Under the pieces are notes generated by a model. It did no database searches. It had not been told where the DNA came from and saw only the letters and a program-made list of their open reading frames with translations. This document shows positions 25,744 to 35,385 of a DNA stretch of 64,000 nucleotides, in pieces. How positions within the stretch are numbered: position 1 is the first letter of the stretch; each line of letters begins with the position of its first letter. Both the position numbers and the translations under genes were made by a program. This DNA comes from Bacillota bacterium (GTDB lineage: Bacteria > Bacillota > Clostridia > DSM-8532), in assembly GCA_023415205.1 (NCBI GenBank), contig JAEZLR010000030.1, positions 1 to 64,000 of the forward strand, written 5' to 3'.

Positions 25744-26817
25744 ATGCTGGATAAAATTCTTAAATATGCCTTTGGGCTTACAGGAGCCCTGACGGGTATG
25801 ACGCTGGTGCGTTATCTATTAATCCAAAATGGCATGAAAGAAGACCTCACCAAGATTTCTGGTATTGGGGTTGTTGTATTCGCCTCGCTTATTCTAGGAA
25901 TTCTGATGTTTTTTGTGGGCAGCCGTATCATCCGTCTGACCACTGAGGCCGTTGAAAAAGTTGAACAAGCTCTTCAGAACATTACTCTTTATGAATTGAT
26001 GATCGGCGTATGCGGATTAATTGCCGGTCTCATCATTGCCAACCTGATTTCCATTCCCCTAGTTAAAATAGAAGTTGTTGGCGTTGCGCTTTCCATTATT
26101 ATTAATGTTCTCTTTGGCATATGCGGTATTTATTTTGCCCTCATCAAGAGAAATGACAATGTATTTGACGGGATTAAGGGTAAGGGCAGAACCTCCACGC
26201 CCAAGGTGTTTAAGCTCCTTGATACAAGTGTTATTATTGATGGACGCATCCTTGATTTAAGTCGGACAGGCTTTCTGGAGGGTGAGCTTGTGGTGCCTGG
26301 ATTTGTTCTGGAGGAACTCAGGCATCTGGCCGATTCGGCCGACGATCTTGTCCGGGCTAAAGGAAGGCGCGGATTGGATGTCCTCAACATGCTCAAGAGT
26401 GATGCCAAATTTCCCATAACCATTGACAAATCGGGCGGTGACAATGGTATAGAAGTGGATGAACAGCTTCTAGCCAAGGCCAAGGAAATAGATGCTAAAA
26501 TTATTACCACTGACTATAATCTCGGCAAGGTTGCGGTTATTCGGGGTATTGAGGTGCTTAATATCAATGATTTGGCCAACTCCATGAAGCCTGTGGCGGT
26601 TTCCGGTGAGGAAATGACCATACGCATTATCAAGGAAGGCAAGGAGAACGGGCAGGGTGTGGGCTATCTGGAGGATGGAACCATGGTGGTGGTAGAGCAG
26701 GCCTACAAGTTCAAAGGCCAGCTTATTGACGTTATTGTTACCAGCGTTCTACAAACCTCTGCGGGGCGCATGGTTTTTGCAAAGTTCAAGAATATTCATC
26801 TCTCATTGGCTAAATAA
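25744..26817 (+). CDS. yacL: Membrane-bound PIN-TRAM domain protein (YacL)
   Basis: About 357 residues. Four transmembrane helices span residues 10-135. A PIN domain at about 155-270 begins LLDTSVIIDGR, with D160 and D166 and a later conserved TDYNL, giving the acidic site of a metal-dependent ribonuclease. A TRAM domain follows at about 285-350 and should bind RNA. It may cleave RNA at the membrane, but the substrate of the YacL family is not established. The start at 25744 follows AAGGGGTG, 25 bp after carD. Confidence 0.9.
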   Translation: MLDKILKYAFGLTGALTGMTLVRYLLIQNGMKEDLTKISGIGVVVFASLILGILMFFVGSRIIRLTTEAVEKVEQALQNITLYELMIGVCGLIAGLIIANLISIPLVKIEVVGVALSIIINVLFGICGIYFALIKRNDNVFDGIKGKGRTSTPKVFKLLDTSVIIDGRILDLSRTGFLEGELVVPGFVLEELRHLADSADDLVRAKGRRGLDVLNMLKSDAKFPITIDKSGGDNGIEVDEQLLAKAKEIDAKIITTDYNLGKVAVIRGIEVLNINDLANSMKPVAVSGEEMTIRIIKEGKENGQGVGYLEDGTMVVVEQAYKFKGQLIDVIVTSVLQTSAGRMVFAKFKNIHLSLAK

Positions 26818-26885
26818 ACTCTCTTCAGCAAAGCCCCTTGCCTATGGAAAAACCCCATGATTGTTTAATTGGACAGGTGATACAT

Positions 26886-27605
26886 ATGGAAGTAAACTCA
26901 AGCGCCGTAGGCGCTATTATTGTTGCCGCAGGAAAAGGAAGCCGGATGGGCCTTGGCTATAACAAGGTGTTGACCCCTCTTTCAGGTAAACCGGTCATCC
27001 AATGGACCCTGGAGGCTTTCATCCGCTCAAGACTGGTGGATGTCATTGTTCTGGTAATCAGCCCCGAGGATGAAGAGGCCATGGCCCAGGTCTGCCACTC
27101 GGTTGCCAAGGGGGAGAGTCTTTTAGAGAAGCCCATTCTTTGTGTCTTCGGCGGGGCCGATCGTCAGGATTCGGTCTATAATGGCCTTAAAATCCTTCCC
27201 GAGGAAGTGGGGCTTATACTCGTCCATGACGGGGCAAGGCCCTTTGTGGATAAGGCTCTCATCGAAAGAAGCCTCCAAAACGCGGGAGAATGGGGGGCAG
27301 CCTGTGCGGGTATGCCGGTTAAGGATACCATTAAGGTGGTGGATGAAAACCGGGTAATTACAGATACCCCAGACAGAAGCGTTCTTTGGAGCGCCCAGAC
27401 GCCTCAGGCCTTTCAGCGGGAGGTGGTGATGGAGGCCTACCGAAGGGCTTATGAGGCCGGAGTCAGAGGTACGGACGATGCCGGTCTGGCAGAAGCGGCG
27501 GGCTTTAAGGTAACCATGTTTGAGGGAAGCTACAGGAATATCAAGCTTACCTCCCAGGAGGATTTACTTCTGGCGGAGCAGCTTTTGAGGGATATTTGGG
27601 GATAA
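26886..27605 (+). CDS. ispD: 2-C-methyl-D-erythritol 4-phosphate cytidylyltransferase
   Basis: A 239-residue nucleotidyltransferase of the MEP isoprenoid pathway that makes CDP-methylerythritol from MEP and CTP. The N-terminal AIIVAAGKGSRMG holds the CTP-binding loop with K17 and R20. VHDGARPFV, VKDTIK and the C-terminal YRNIKLTSQEDLLLAE are conserved. The ATG at 26886 has AGGTGA upstream; the TTG at 26838 is less likely. No ispF follows, so the usual ispDF pair is split here. Confidence 0.92.
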   Translation: MEVNSSAVGAIIVAAGKGSRMGLGYNKVLTPLSGKPVIQWTLEAFIRSRLVDVIVLVISPEDEEAMAQVCHSVAKGESLLEKPILCVFGGADRQDSVYNGLKILPEEVGLILVHDGARPFVDKALIERSLQNAGEWGAACAGMPVKDTIKVVDENRVITDTPDRSVLWSAQTPQAFQREVVMEAYRRAYEAGVRGTDDAGLAEAAGFKVTMFEGSYRNIKLTSQEDLLLAEQLLRDIWG

Positions 27606-27640
27606 ACGCAAAAATCTTAGCTATTAAGTTTAAAAAAGTG

Positions 27641-27667
27641 TTTGCATGGCCATAAATCTGGTATAAT
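27641..27667 (+). promoter_or_regulatory. Extended -10 promoter of the EF-G-like gene
   Basis: TGGTATAAT (27659-27667) is an extended -10 element, with TTTGCA 15 bp upstream. The leader carries a small hairpin, AAATCGA / TCGATTT, at 27716-27735. Confidence 0.55.
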
Positions 27668-27765
27668 ATTATAAAATTACTTTTGTCCGAATGAATAAAA
27701 TTGGATAAAAGTCACAAATCGACAAGGTTCGATTTGCACAATTTAACCGATAAGGGGGAATTGAT

Positions 27766-29850
27766 ATGAAGGACTACAGTTGTGAAAATATCCGCAATGT
27801 ATGTCTGCTGGGTCATGGCAATGCGGGCAAGACAACGCTCGCCGAATCGATGTTATTCTTAACAGGAGCAACAGACCGTTTTGGGAGCGTTGTCGATGGA
27901 AACACCGTCATGGACTATGATGCTGAGGAAGTTAAAAGAAGATTCTCAATCGCCACTTCTCTTGCTCCGGTTGAATGGAACGACGTGAAAATCAATATCA
28001 TTGACACTCCCGGTTATTTTGATTTTGTGGGGGAGATGCTTGAAGGGCTGGTTGTATCTGACGGGGCTATTATTCTGGTCGGCGCCAAGGATGGTCTCCA
28101 GGTGGGTACCGAAAAGGCTTGGACTGCAGTCAATGAGAGAAAGATTCCCAGAATGTTTTTTATCAGCAAGCTCGACGAAGAAAACTCAGACTTTACCAAA
28201 GTCTTCAATCAGCTAAAGGATAAATTCGGAAAGAGCGTAATTGCACTGGAAATTCCCATTTTTGAAAACGGAAAGCTAACAGGAATCGTTAATGTTCCTA
28301 AAATGAAGGCTGTCTATTTTAATGGCAAGGATAGGACTGAGGGAGAGATTCCCGCAAACATGCTCAGCCAGATTGAAGGCTATAAAGAGGGTATTGCCGA
28401 GGCTGTCGCCGAAACTGACGAAGAGCTGATGGAAAAATACTTTGCCGGAGAAGCCTTCACCGACGAGGAAATTCGCAAGGGTATCAAGATTGGCGCCAAG
28501 AATGGAGACATCGCACCGGTTCTCTGCGGCTCATCCATTCAAAAGGCAGGCGTCGCACTTCTGCTTGATGCCATTAACAAATATATGCCCGCCCATTGTG
28601 AAAAGGGAAAGGTGAAAGTTCTGAATGCCACGACCAAGGAACCCATGGACATACCCGCCGATGAAAAGTCGCCCGTGGTGGTTCGTGTATTTAAAACCAT
28701 TGCTGACCCCTTTGTAGGTAAGATATCCTTCCTCAAGGTACTGTCAGGGACGCTGCTGCCCGACAGTACGGTTTACAATGTCAATAAAGAGCGGTCTGAA
28801 AAAATCAGCAATATCTTTGCCATGAAAGGCAAGCAACAGATAAATGTCAGCAAGCTGGTATCGGGGGATATCGGAGCGGTGGCCAAGCTGACCGCCACAG
28901 AGACCAATGATACCCTGGCTTCTAAGGATAAGGCTGTTCTGGTTGAACCCATACAGTTCCCGGAACCCATGCTGGCCATGGCCATCATGCCCAAGGCCAA
29001 GGGAGATGAGGACAAGATTGGCACCGGCCTTCACAGACTCCTGGAGGAAGATCCTACCTTCAAGATGTATCTCCATCCTGAAACCAAACAGACCCTGATC
29101 TATGGAACCGGCGACCAGCATTTGGACATAATTGTCAGCAAGCTCCGGAACAAGTTCAAGGTTGAAGTGGAACTGGTTAATCCCATTGTGCCTTACCGTG
29201 AGACCATCAAGAAAAAGGTCAAGGTGGAAGGCAAGCATAAGAAACAGAGTGGTGGCCACGGACAATTCGGGGACGTCTGGATTGAGTTCGAACCCGGACC
29301 CACCGAGGATCTGGTCTTTGAGGAAAAAATATTTGGTGGCTCAGTACCTAAGCAGTATTTCCCGGCCGTTGAAAAAGGCTTGAGGGACAGCATGCAGAGG
29401 GGTATTCTTGCAGGCTACCCCATGGTTCATCTGAAAGCCACTTTGGTGGATGGTAAGTACCATGATGTGGACTCTTCTGAAATGGCCTTCAAGATTGCTG
29501 CAAACCTGGCTTACAAGGAAGGAATGAGACAGGCTGGACCGGTTCTTCTCGAGCCTATCTGCCATGTAGAGGTGAATGTGCCCGATGACTATATGGGCGA
29601 CATTATTGGCGATCTTAACAAGCGCCGTGGACGCGTTCTGGGTATGAATCCCCAGGATAACGGCCAGCAGCAGGTGGTGGCTGAGGTTCCCCAGGCTGAG
29701 ATGTTCCGGTACGCTACGGATCTACGCTCCATCACCCAGGGCAGGGGAAGCTTTACCATGAATTTTGAGCGCTATGAGGAGGCGCCTCCCATGGTGGCGG
29801 ATAAGGTCATCGCTGAAGCTGCAAAGCTTAAGGTTGAAGAAGACGAATAA
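27766..29850 (+). CDS. EF-G-like translational GTPase (second type)
   Basis: A 694-residue protein with the five EF-G domains. G1 is GHGNAGKTTL, G3 is DTPGYFDF, and the G4 motif reads SKLD instead of the usual NKMD. The remainder follows EF-G: SGGHGQFGDVWIEFEPG opens domain IV, and QADxR-type regions follow. This EF-G-like class (often called FusA2 or EF-G-like) is present beside the main fusA in many Clostridia, and its role is not settled. It may act in ribosome recycling or under stress. No rpsL, rpsG or tufA is adjacent, so this is not the housekeeping copy. Confidence 0.85.
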   Translation: MKDYSCENIRNVCLLGHGNAGKTTLAESMLFLTGATDRFGSVVDGNTVMDYDAEEVKRRFSIATSLAPVEWNDVKINIIDTPGYFDFVGEMLEGLVVSDGAIILVGAKDGLQVGTEKAWTAVNERKIPRMFFISKLDEENSDFTKVFNQLKDKFGKSVIALEIPIFENGKLTGIVNVPKMKAVYFNGKDRTEGEIPANMLSQIEGYKEGIAEAVAETDEELMEKYFAGEAFTDEEIRKGIKIGAKNGDIAPVLCGSSIQKAGVALLLDAINKYMPAHCEKGKVKVLNATTKEPMDIPADEKSPVVVRVFKTIADPFVGKISFLKVLSGTLLPDSTVYNVNKERSEKISNIFAMKGKQQINVSKLVSGDIGAVAKLTATETNDTLASKDKAVLVEPIQFPEPMLAMAIMPKAKGDEDKIGTGLHRLLEEDPTFKMYLHPETKQTLIYGTGDQHLDIIVSKLRNKFKVEVELVNPIVPYRETIKKKVKVEGKHKKQSGGHGQFGDVWIEFEPGPTEDLVFEEKIFGGSVPKQYFPAVEKGLRDSMQRGILAGYPMVHLKATLVDGKYHDVDSSEMAFKIAANLAYKEGMRQAGPVLLEPICHVEVNVPDDYMGDIIGDLNKRRGRVLGMNPQDNGQQQVVAEVPQAEMFRYATDLRSITQGRGSFTMNFERYEEAPPMVADKVIAEAAKLKVEEDE

Positions 29851-29883
29851 AAAATCAAGCTTGAGAGAATATAAGTTAAGGCC

Positions 29884-29926
29884 GGACGGTTTTTTTACCC
29901 TAGTGGGTGAAGAAACCGTCCTTTTA
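29884..29926 (+). terminator. Terminator of the EF-G-like gene
   Basis: GGACGGTTT / AAACCGTCC outer stem with an ACCC / GGGT inner stem, then TTTT. Confidence 0.85.
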
Positions 29927-29991
29927 TATAGCGTCCATGGGAAAAAAGAAGGGCGGGGTGTGGAAGTTAGGACGAGCATGAGGCCCTCCTC

Positions 29992-30037
29992 TTGAAACTC
30001 TGAGGGTTATGGTTTATAATAGTCAGAGATAGTCAAA
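29992..30037 (+). promoter_or_regulatory. ctsR promoter with CtsR box
   Basis: TTGAAA (29992-29997) and TATAAT (30015-30020) are 17 bp apart. Directly after the -10 lies AGTCAGAGATAGTCAAA (30021-30037), two heptads AGTCAGA and AGTCAAA with a 3-bp spacer. This matches the CtsR operator (RGTCAAA-N3-RGTCAAA), so CtsR should repress its own operon at the start of transcription. Confidence 0.85.
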
Positions 30038-30055
30038 AACAGCGAGGTGATAGTA

Positions 30056-30517
30056 ATGGCCAGACTCAGTGATATCATTGAAACCTTCTTGAAAGCCCTG
30101 ATAAATGAAGAAGAAGGCTCGGTGGAAATACAGCGTAATGAGCTTGCAAACAAGTTTAATTGCGTACCCTCCCAGATCAATTATGTTATTTCTACACGTT
30201 TTACCACCGATAAAGGGTATTATGTGGAAAGCCGCCGGGGAGGCGGGGGCTATATCAGTATCAAAAGGCTCAATACAGAATCTGCCGGTGATTATTTGAT
30301 GCACATTATTACCTCCATTGGTGACAGAATTTCTCAGCACACCTGTGAGGTATTTATTAATAATTTTGTGGATTATAATATCATAGAATATCGCGAAGCC
30401 ATGCTCATGAAGTCAGCCACATCGGACAAAGTTTTGATGGAGGTTCCCATAGAAAAACGGGATGATGTGAGAGCCATGATTCTAAAGAACATGCTTATGG
30501 GCCTGACTGTGCTATAA
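30056..30517 (+). CDS. ctsR: Class III stress repressor CtsR
   Basis: A 153-residue repressor. The N-terminal winged helix LSDIIETFLKALINEEEGSVEIQRNELANKF is followed by the glycine-rich wing tip RRGGGGYISIKR, which senses heat in the family and holds the arginines marked by McsB. The C-terminal domain serves dimerisation and McsB/ClpC contacts. It binds the CtsR box upstream of its own gene (see 30021). The ATG at 30056 is used; GAGGTGA lies 5 bp before it. It is first in the ctsR-mcsA-mcsB-clpC operon. Confidence 0.95.
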   Translation: MARLSDIIETFLKALINEEEGSVEIQRNELANKFNCVPSQINYVISTRFTTDKGYYVESRRGGGGYISIKRLNTESAGDYLMHIITSIGDRISQHTCEVFINNFVDYNIIEYREAMLMKSATSDKVLMEVPIEKRDDVRAMILKNMLMGLTVL

Positions 30518-30533
30518 CGGAGGTGGTCTTTAT

Positions 30534-31037
30534 ATGCCACTTTGCCAGATTTGTAAACAGAGAGAAGCCAACGTGTATTTCACCCAGATTGTAAACGGTC
30601 AAAAAAAGGATATGTATGTATGCCGGCAATGTGCGGGTGCTGAGGGGGTTAAGATAGACCTCAACACTTTGATTGCAGGGCTTCTTGGGTGGGAAGGCAG
30701 CGAGGTGGATAATGATGAGGAAAGCGTTATTCAGTGTGATCGCTGCGGGATGACGGTGGAAGAGTTCAACAATAGCGGAAGAATGGGATGCAGCAGGTGC
30801 TATGAGGTTTTTTACGAGCCCATGCAGGCACTGCTAACCCGGATTCATGGAAACACACGCCACCGAGGGAAGATTCCCCGAAGACTGGAGCGGTGCAAGG
30901 AGGCGGAGGTTCAAATAGAAAAACTCAAGGAACAGCTCCAGGAATGCATCAAAACCGAGGCCTATGAACAGGCTGCCCAATTACGCGATCAGATTAAATT
31001 CCTTGAGAGCGGGAAAGGGGGCCAGCCTCATGAATAA
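30534..31037 (+). CDS. mcsA: McsA, zinc-finger activator of the McsB arginine kinase
   Basis: A 167-residue protein with two zinc-binding pairs. CQICKQREAN and CRQCAGAEG are near the N-terminus, and CDRCGMTVEEF and CSRCYEVF follow in the middle. The C-terminal coiled coil (CKEAEVQIEKLKEQLQECIKTEAYEQAAQLRDQIKFLE) carries the UVR-like pattern that binds ClpC. McsA activates McsB and delivers ClpC. GGAGGTGG precedes the ATG. Its stop overlaps the mcsB start by 8 bp. Confidence 0.94.
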   Translation: MPLCQICKQREANVYFTQIVNGQKKDMYVCRQCAGAEGVKIDLNTLIAGLLGWEGSEVDNDEESVIQCDRCGMTVEEFNNSGRMGCSRCYEVFYEPMQALLTRIHGNTRHRGKIPRRLERCKEAEVQIEKLKEQLQECIKTEAYEQAAQLRDQIKFLESGKGGQPHE

Positions 31038-32094
31038 GTGGTATGTAGATGTGGGCCCCGACTCCGATACGGTGATCTCCAGCAGGGTTCGGCTGGCTAG
31101 GAATTTTAGCCAATACCCCTTTCCCCAGAGAAGCCGTCCCGAGCATCAGATGAACATTATCCATGATACCTATGAAGCCTTATTTTCAGGGAATCCCAAG
31201 CTCAAGGAAAGCTTTCAGCTAATTACCCTCAAAAATGTACAGCCCATTGAGCGGCAGGTGTTGGTGGAAAAGCATCTCATCAGTAAGGAGTTGATGGACA
31301 GCTCTCTTGAAGCCGCAGCACTCATCAGCCTTGACGAACAGATCAGTATCATGTTTAACGAGGAGGATCACCTGAGAATTCAGTGCCTGGCCTCGGGGCT
31401 GCAGCTTGATAAGGCCTTTGATATCTGTAATTATCTGGACAACCTGATTGCAGAAAAGGTGGATTATGCCTTTAGTGACACCATCGGCTACCTGACCAGT
31501 TGTCCCACCAACGTGGGAACTGGAATCAGGGCTTCCCTGATGCTCCATCTTCCGGCCCTGACCATGACGGGCTACATCCGATCCATTCTGGAATCCTGCG
31601 GCAAGCTGGGGTTGGCTGTAAGGGGGCTTTACGGGGAAAACACGGAAGCCTACGGCAATATGTATCAGCTTTCGAATCAGGTCACTCTGGGCAAGAGCGA
31701 AAATGATATTGTCATGAGCATAAAGACCATTGGATACCAGATCATGGAGCAAGAGCGGCTCCTGCGTTCGGAGCTTTTGAGTAGGAATGGAAATAAGCTT
31801 GAGGATCGGATCATGCGCTCCTACGGTATTTTGAAGTTTGCCAGGAATCTCACCTCCGACGAGGCCCTTCAGAAGCTTTCAGACCTGAAGCTGGGCATTA
31901 ATTTGGGGCTCATTCATGATTTGACCGAAGTAGAGGCCAATGAGATGATTTTGGATATTCAGCCAGGCAGCCTGCAGCAGTATGCGGGGAGGGTGCTCAA
32001 GCCTGAGGAAAGGGACAGTGTCCGGGCCCAATATATCCGGGGTCGGTTTGAAGAAAAGCAAGCCGGGAATCATCAGGGGGGCCTTGAGAAATAA
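31030..32094 (+). CDS. mcsB: Protein arginine kinase McsB
   Basis: A 354-residue phosphagen-kinase-fold enzyme that phosphorylates arginines and so marks proteins, including CtsR, for ClpCP. Recognisable parts are VISSRVRLARNFSQYPFP near the N-terminus, TSCPTNVGTGIRASLMLHLPAL in the middle, and RLLR followed by the C-terminal region. The start at 31030 overlaps mcsA and has AAGGGGG 12 bp upstream. The operon context confirms the assignment. Confidence 0.95.
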   Translation: MNKWYVDVGPDSDTVISSRVRLARNFSQYPFPQRSRPEHQMNIIHDTYEALFSGNPKLKESFQLITLKNVQPIERQVLVEKHLISKELMDSSLEAAALISLDEQISIMFNEEDHLRIQCLASGLQLDKAFDICNYLDNLIAEKVDYAFSDTIGYLTSCPTNVGTGIRASLMLHLPALTMTGYIRSILESCGKLGLAVRGLYGENTEAYGNMYQLSNQVTLGKSENDIVMSIKTIGYQIMEQERLLRSELLSRNGNKLEDRIMRSYGILKFARNLTSDEALQKLSDLKLGINLGLIHDLTEVEANEMILDIQPGSLQQYAGRVLKPEERDSVRAQYIRGRFEEKQAGNHQGGLEK

Positions 32095-32132
32095 GGATAA
32101 CCGGAGAGAATAGAGTATAGAGGTGAAAGAAT

Positions 32133-34592
32133 ATGATCTACGGAAAATTCACAAAGAAAGCAGAAGCCGCATTGATACATGCCAGAGAATGCGCTGCAGG
32201 CTTTGGCCATGCTTATATCGGAACTGAACATATTTTATGGGGGCTGGCCAAGGAGGGAACCGGTGTGGCCGCCAGTGTGCTCTTGGCCCATGGGGCCAAT
32301 GATGAGCGAATCGGTCAGAAAATCATGGAGCTTATTGGGCCGGGAGAGGGCTCGCCACCCAGCCTTAACTATACCCCCAGAACCAAGCGGGTGATGGAGC
32401 TAAGCTATGCCGAAGCCCGGAGAATGGGCCAAAACTTTATCGGAACCGAACATATCCTCATCGGTATTATGCGTGAGGGGGAGAGTGTGGCGGTTAAAAT
32501 AATGAGCGATTTGGGCATGGATATCCGCAAGCTTTATGAAAACATTCTGGCCATGCTCAGTGAGGATACCCCTATGGCGGCGGCCCAAAGCAAGCCCAAG
32601 GCCGCGGATGTGGAGACTCCCACACTGGATCAGTTCGGACGGGATCTGACCGCCCTGGTGCGCGAAGGTAAGGTTGACCCTGTGATTGGGCGTGACAAGG
32701 AAATCGAAAGAGTCATTCAAATATTGAGCCGCAGAACCAAAAACAACCCCTGTCTGATCGGCGAGCCCGGCGTGGGAAAAACCGCCATCTGTGAAGGACT
32801 CGCCCATAAAATTATGGAGGGGAATGTGCCTGAAACCCTGAAGGACAAGCGGGTGGTAACCTTGGATCTCTCTTCCATGGTAGCCGGGGCTAAATATCGC
32901 GGCGAATTTGAGGATCGCTTGAAAAAATCCATTGAGGAAATACGCAACGCCGGCAATGTGGTGCTCTTTATAGACGAGCTTCATACCATTGTGGGAGCGG
33001 GTGCGGCTGAGGGTGCCATTGATGCTGCCAATATCCTGAAGCCTCTTTTGGCCAGGGGTGAAATACAGATTATCGGGGCCACCACCCTGGATGAATATCG
33101 GAAGCATATTGAGAAGGATGCCGCTTTGGAACGCAGATTCCAGCCCATCACCGTAGGTGAGCCCACTCAGGAGGAAGCCATTGAAATCTTAAAGGGTATT
33201 CGGGACAAATATGAGGCCCACCATCAGGTGAAGATCACTGACAAGGCTCTGGAGGCGGCGGTCAGACTGTCCTCACGCTACATCAATGACCGCTTCCTGC
33301 CGGACAAGGCCATAGATCTTATTGATGAAGCCTCCAGCAAGGTACGCTTGACCAGCTTTACCGCGCCTCCTGACCTAAAGGATCTCGAGCATAAAATTGA
33401 CGAGCTTCACAAGATGAAGGAGGATGCCATTGTCAGCCAGGAATTTGAAAGAGCAGCCTCCCTTCGAGATGAGGAAAACAAGCTGAAGGAGGAGCTCTCC
33501 TCCAAAAAGGAAGCCTGGAAGATGGAGAACTCCAAACAAACCCAGACTGTCACTGAGGAAGAGATTGCCGCCATTATCGGGTCGTGGACGGGTATTCCTG
33601 TAAGCCGCCTGGCTCAGGAAGAAACCGAGCGCCTTAAAAACATGGAGGCAGTGCTCCACCAGAGAGTCATTGGCCAGGAGGATGCCGTCAAGGCCGTGGC
33701 GCGAGCCATTCGAAGGGGCCGTGTCGGACTTAAGGACCCTAAGCGTCCCGTGGGCTCCTTTATCTTCTCGGGGCCTACCGGCGTAGGCAAGACCGAGCTG
33801 TCTAAAGCACTTGCTGAGGCACTTTTCGGAGATGAGAGCCTGATGATCCGCATTGATATGTCGGAGTACATGGAAAAGCACAGTGTTTCGCGCCTGGTGG
33901 GTTCGCCTCCCGGTTATGTGGGGTATGACGAAGGCGGACAGCTCACCGAAAAGGTGCGTCGCAAGCCCTATTCGGTGATTCTCTTCGATGAAATCGAAAA
34001 GGCTCATCCCGATGTATTCAACATGCTTTTACAGATATTGGACGATGGTCGGCTTACCGATTCCACAGGCCGTGTGGTGAATTTCCGAAATACGGTGATC
34101 ATCATGACCTCCAATGTGGGAGCTCGGGAAATTGTGGAACCCAAGCGCCTGGGCTTTGGCTCCATGGAGGAGAATGCGGCCAGGGACTATTTGGATATGA
34201 AGAAAAATGTCATGTCCGAGCTTAAAAAGACCTTCCGTCCCGAATTCTTAAACCGTGTGGATGAAATTATTGTCTTCCATCCGCTAAGCCGTGACGAAAT
34301 CAAGGAAATTGCCACCCTCATGCTTTCGGAGACAGCCAAGCGCTTGAACCAGACGCATATTCGGGTGAGCTTCTCAGAGGAGATCAAGGACTACCTTGCC
34401 GAAAAGGGCTATGACAAAACCTATGGTGCCCGACCATTAAAGCGGGCCATTCAGGAGCAGATTGAGGATAAGCTGGCTGAGGCTATTCTGGACGGTCAGG
34501 TGAAGGAAGGGGATACGGTATCGGTGACCTTCAAGGAAGGAAAAATTGGGGTGGAAACTGTTACTGCCTTAACCTCCGACAATAGGGAATAG
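32133..34592 (+). CDS. clpC: AAA+ protease unfoldase ClpC
   Basis: An 819-residue Hsp100 protein of the usual ClpC length. Residues 1-145 hold two Clp-N repeats. AAA1 has Walker A GEPGVGKTA near 208-216. A UVR-type coiled coil lies in the middle (EFERAASLRDEENKLKEEL). AAA2 has GPTGVGKTELSK near 547. ClpC works with ClpP, receives McsB-marked substrates, and is the last gene of the CtsR-repressed operon. A terminator follows at 34632. Confidence 0.96.
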   Translation: MIYGKFTKKAEAALIHARECAAGFGHAYIGTEHILWGLAKEGTGVAASVLLAHGANDERIGQKIMELIGPGEGSPPSLNYTPRTKRVMELSYAEARRMGQNFIGTEHILIGIMREGESVAVKIMSDLGMDIRKLYENILAMLSEDTPMAAAQSKPKAADVETPTLDQFGRDLTALVREGKVDPVIGRDKEIERVIQILSRRTKNNPCLIGEPGVGKTAICEGLAHKIMEGNVPETLKDKRVVTLDLSSMVAGAKYRGEFEDRLKKSIEEIRNAGNVVLFIDELHTIVGAGAAEGAIDAANILKPLLARGEIQIIGATTLDEYRKHIEKDAALERRFQPITVGEPTQEEAIEILKGIRDKYEAHHQVKITDKALEAAVRLSSRYINDRFLPDKAIDLIDEASSKVRLTSFTAPPDLKDLEHKIDELHKMKEDAIVSQEFERAASLRDEENKLKEELSSKKEAWKMENSKQTQTVTEEEIAAIIGSWTGIPVSRLAQEETERLKNMEAVLHQRVIGQEDAVKAVARAIRRGRVGLKDPKRPVGSFIFSGPTGVGKTELSKALAEALFGDESLMIRIDMSEYMEKHSVSRLVGSPPGYVGYDEGGQLTEKVRRKPYSVILFDEIEKAHPDVFNMLLQILDDGRLTDSTGRVVNFRNTVIIMTSNVGAREIVEPKRLGFGSMEENAARDYLDMKKNVMSELKKTFRPEFLNRVDEIIVFHPLSRDEIKEIATLMLSETAKRLNQTHIRVSFSEEIKDYLAEKGYDKTYGARPLKRAIQEQIEDKLAEAILDGQVKEGDTVSVTFKEGKIGVETVTALTSDNRE

Positions 34593-34631
34593 GCGTGCCA
34601 TCCTCTTAAAAACATCCTTTGAAAAGACTGA

Positions 34632-34656
34632 AAGGGCTCTCCTCAGGGCCCTTTTT
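34632..34656 (+). terminator. Terminator of the ctsR operon
   Basis: AAGGGCTC / GGGCCCTT stem followed by five T. Confidence 0.8.
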
Positions 34657-34778
34657 GCATGGGGAAAAAGTCCCTGCGAATAAAATGGGACGGCGGAAGA
34701 AATAGAGAGAGAAAACGCGAAATAAAGAGCAAATTAATGAGCTAGAGAGATGTATTTTAATTTTAACGGATTTACGTC

Positions 34779-34930
34779 TTGACACCCTGTGAATTTCTGT
34801 ATTAAAATAGGTAACGCTGTGAATTATCGCAGCGTTATTTTATGTGGATGCGGCTTTCATAAAGCGGCAGACAATGGGAAAGCAAACGGGATAAAACCTG
34901 TAAAGCATATTTATAAAGGGAGGTTACCTC
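34779..34930 (+). promoter_or_regulatory. rplM promoter and structured leader (candidate L13 leader)
   Basis: TTGACA (34779-34784) and TTAAAA/TAAAAT near 34802-34808 form the promoter. The leader contains an AACGCTG / CAGCGTT hairpin (about 34813-34837) and a GCTTT / AAAGC hairpin before the AGGGAGG site. L13 regulates its own leader in other Firmicutes. Identity with that leader is inferred from position and hairpins, not from a motif match. Confidence 0.55.
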
Positions 34931-35365
34931 ATGAAGACGTTTATGGCCAAGGCACAGGAAGTCGATAGAAAATGGTATGTTGTTGACGTTGAGGGTAAGG
35001 TTCTGGGTCGTGCCGCTAGTGAAGTTGCAAAGATTCTTCGCGGCAAGAACAAGCCCATCTACACCCCTCATGTTGATACCGGCGATTATGTCATCGTTCT
35101 GAATGCCGACAAAATCGTATTAACAGGTAAAAAGCTGGAACAGAAGATGTACAGACGTCATACGGGTTACATCGGCCATTTTAAGGAAGTTAAGTACAAG
35201 CGTTTCCTTGAAATCCAACCCGAGAGAGTCTTTGAACTTGCTGTGAAAAGAATGCTTCCTGGCAACAGCCTAGGGCGCGCAATGTTCAAGAAGCTTAAGG
35301 TTTACGCAGGCGACAAGCACGAGCATCAGGCTCAGAAGCCCGAAGTGCTTGAGCTTAACATTTAA
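34931..35365 (+). CDS. rplM: 50S ribosomal protein L13
   Basis: A 144-residue protein that binds 23S rRNA domains early in 50S assembly. WYVVDVEGKVLGRAASEVAKIL, YTPHVDTGDYVIVLNADKI and RHTGYIGHFKEV are conserved family blocks. An AAGGGAGG ribosome site precedes the ATG. It is paired with rpsI 20 bp downstream, the usual arrangement. Confidence 0.97.
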   Translation: MKTFMAKAQEVDRKWYVVDVEGKVLGRAASEVAKILRGKNKPIYTPHVDTGDYVIVLNADKIVLTGKKLEQKMYRRHTGYIGHFKEVKYKRFLEIQPERVFELAVKRMLPGNSLGRAMFKKLKVYAGDKHEHQAQKPEVLELNI

Positions 35366-35385
35366 TCGAGGGGAGGATAATTTAA

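Noticed and set aside
32400..33107. 235-codon minus-strand frame inside clpC
   Set aside because: Antisense shadow of clpC, with the composition expected from the opposite strand.
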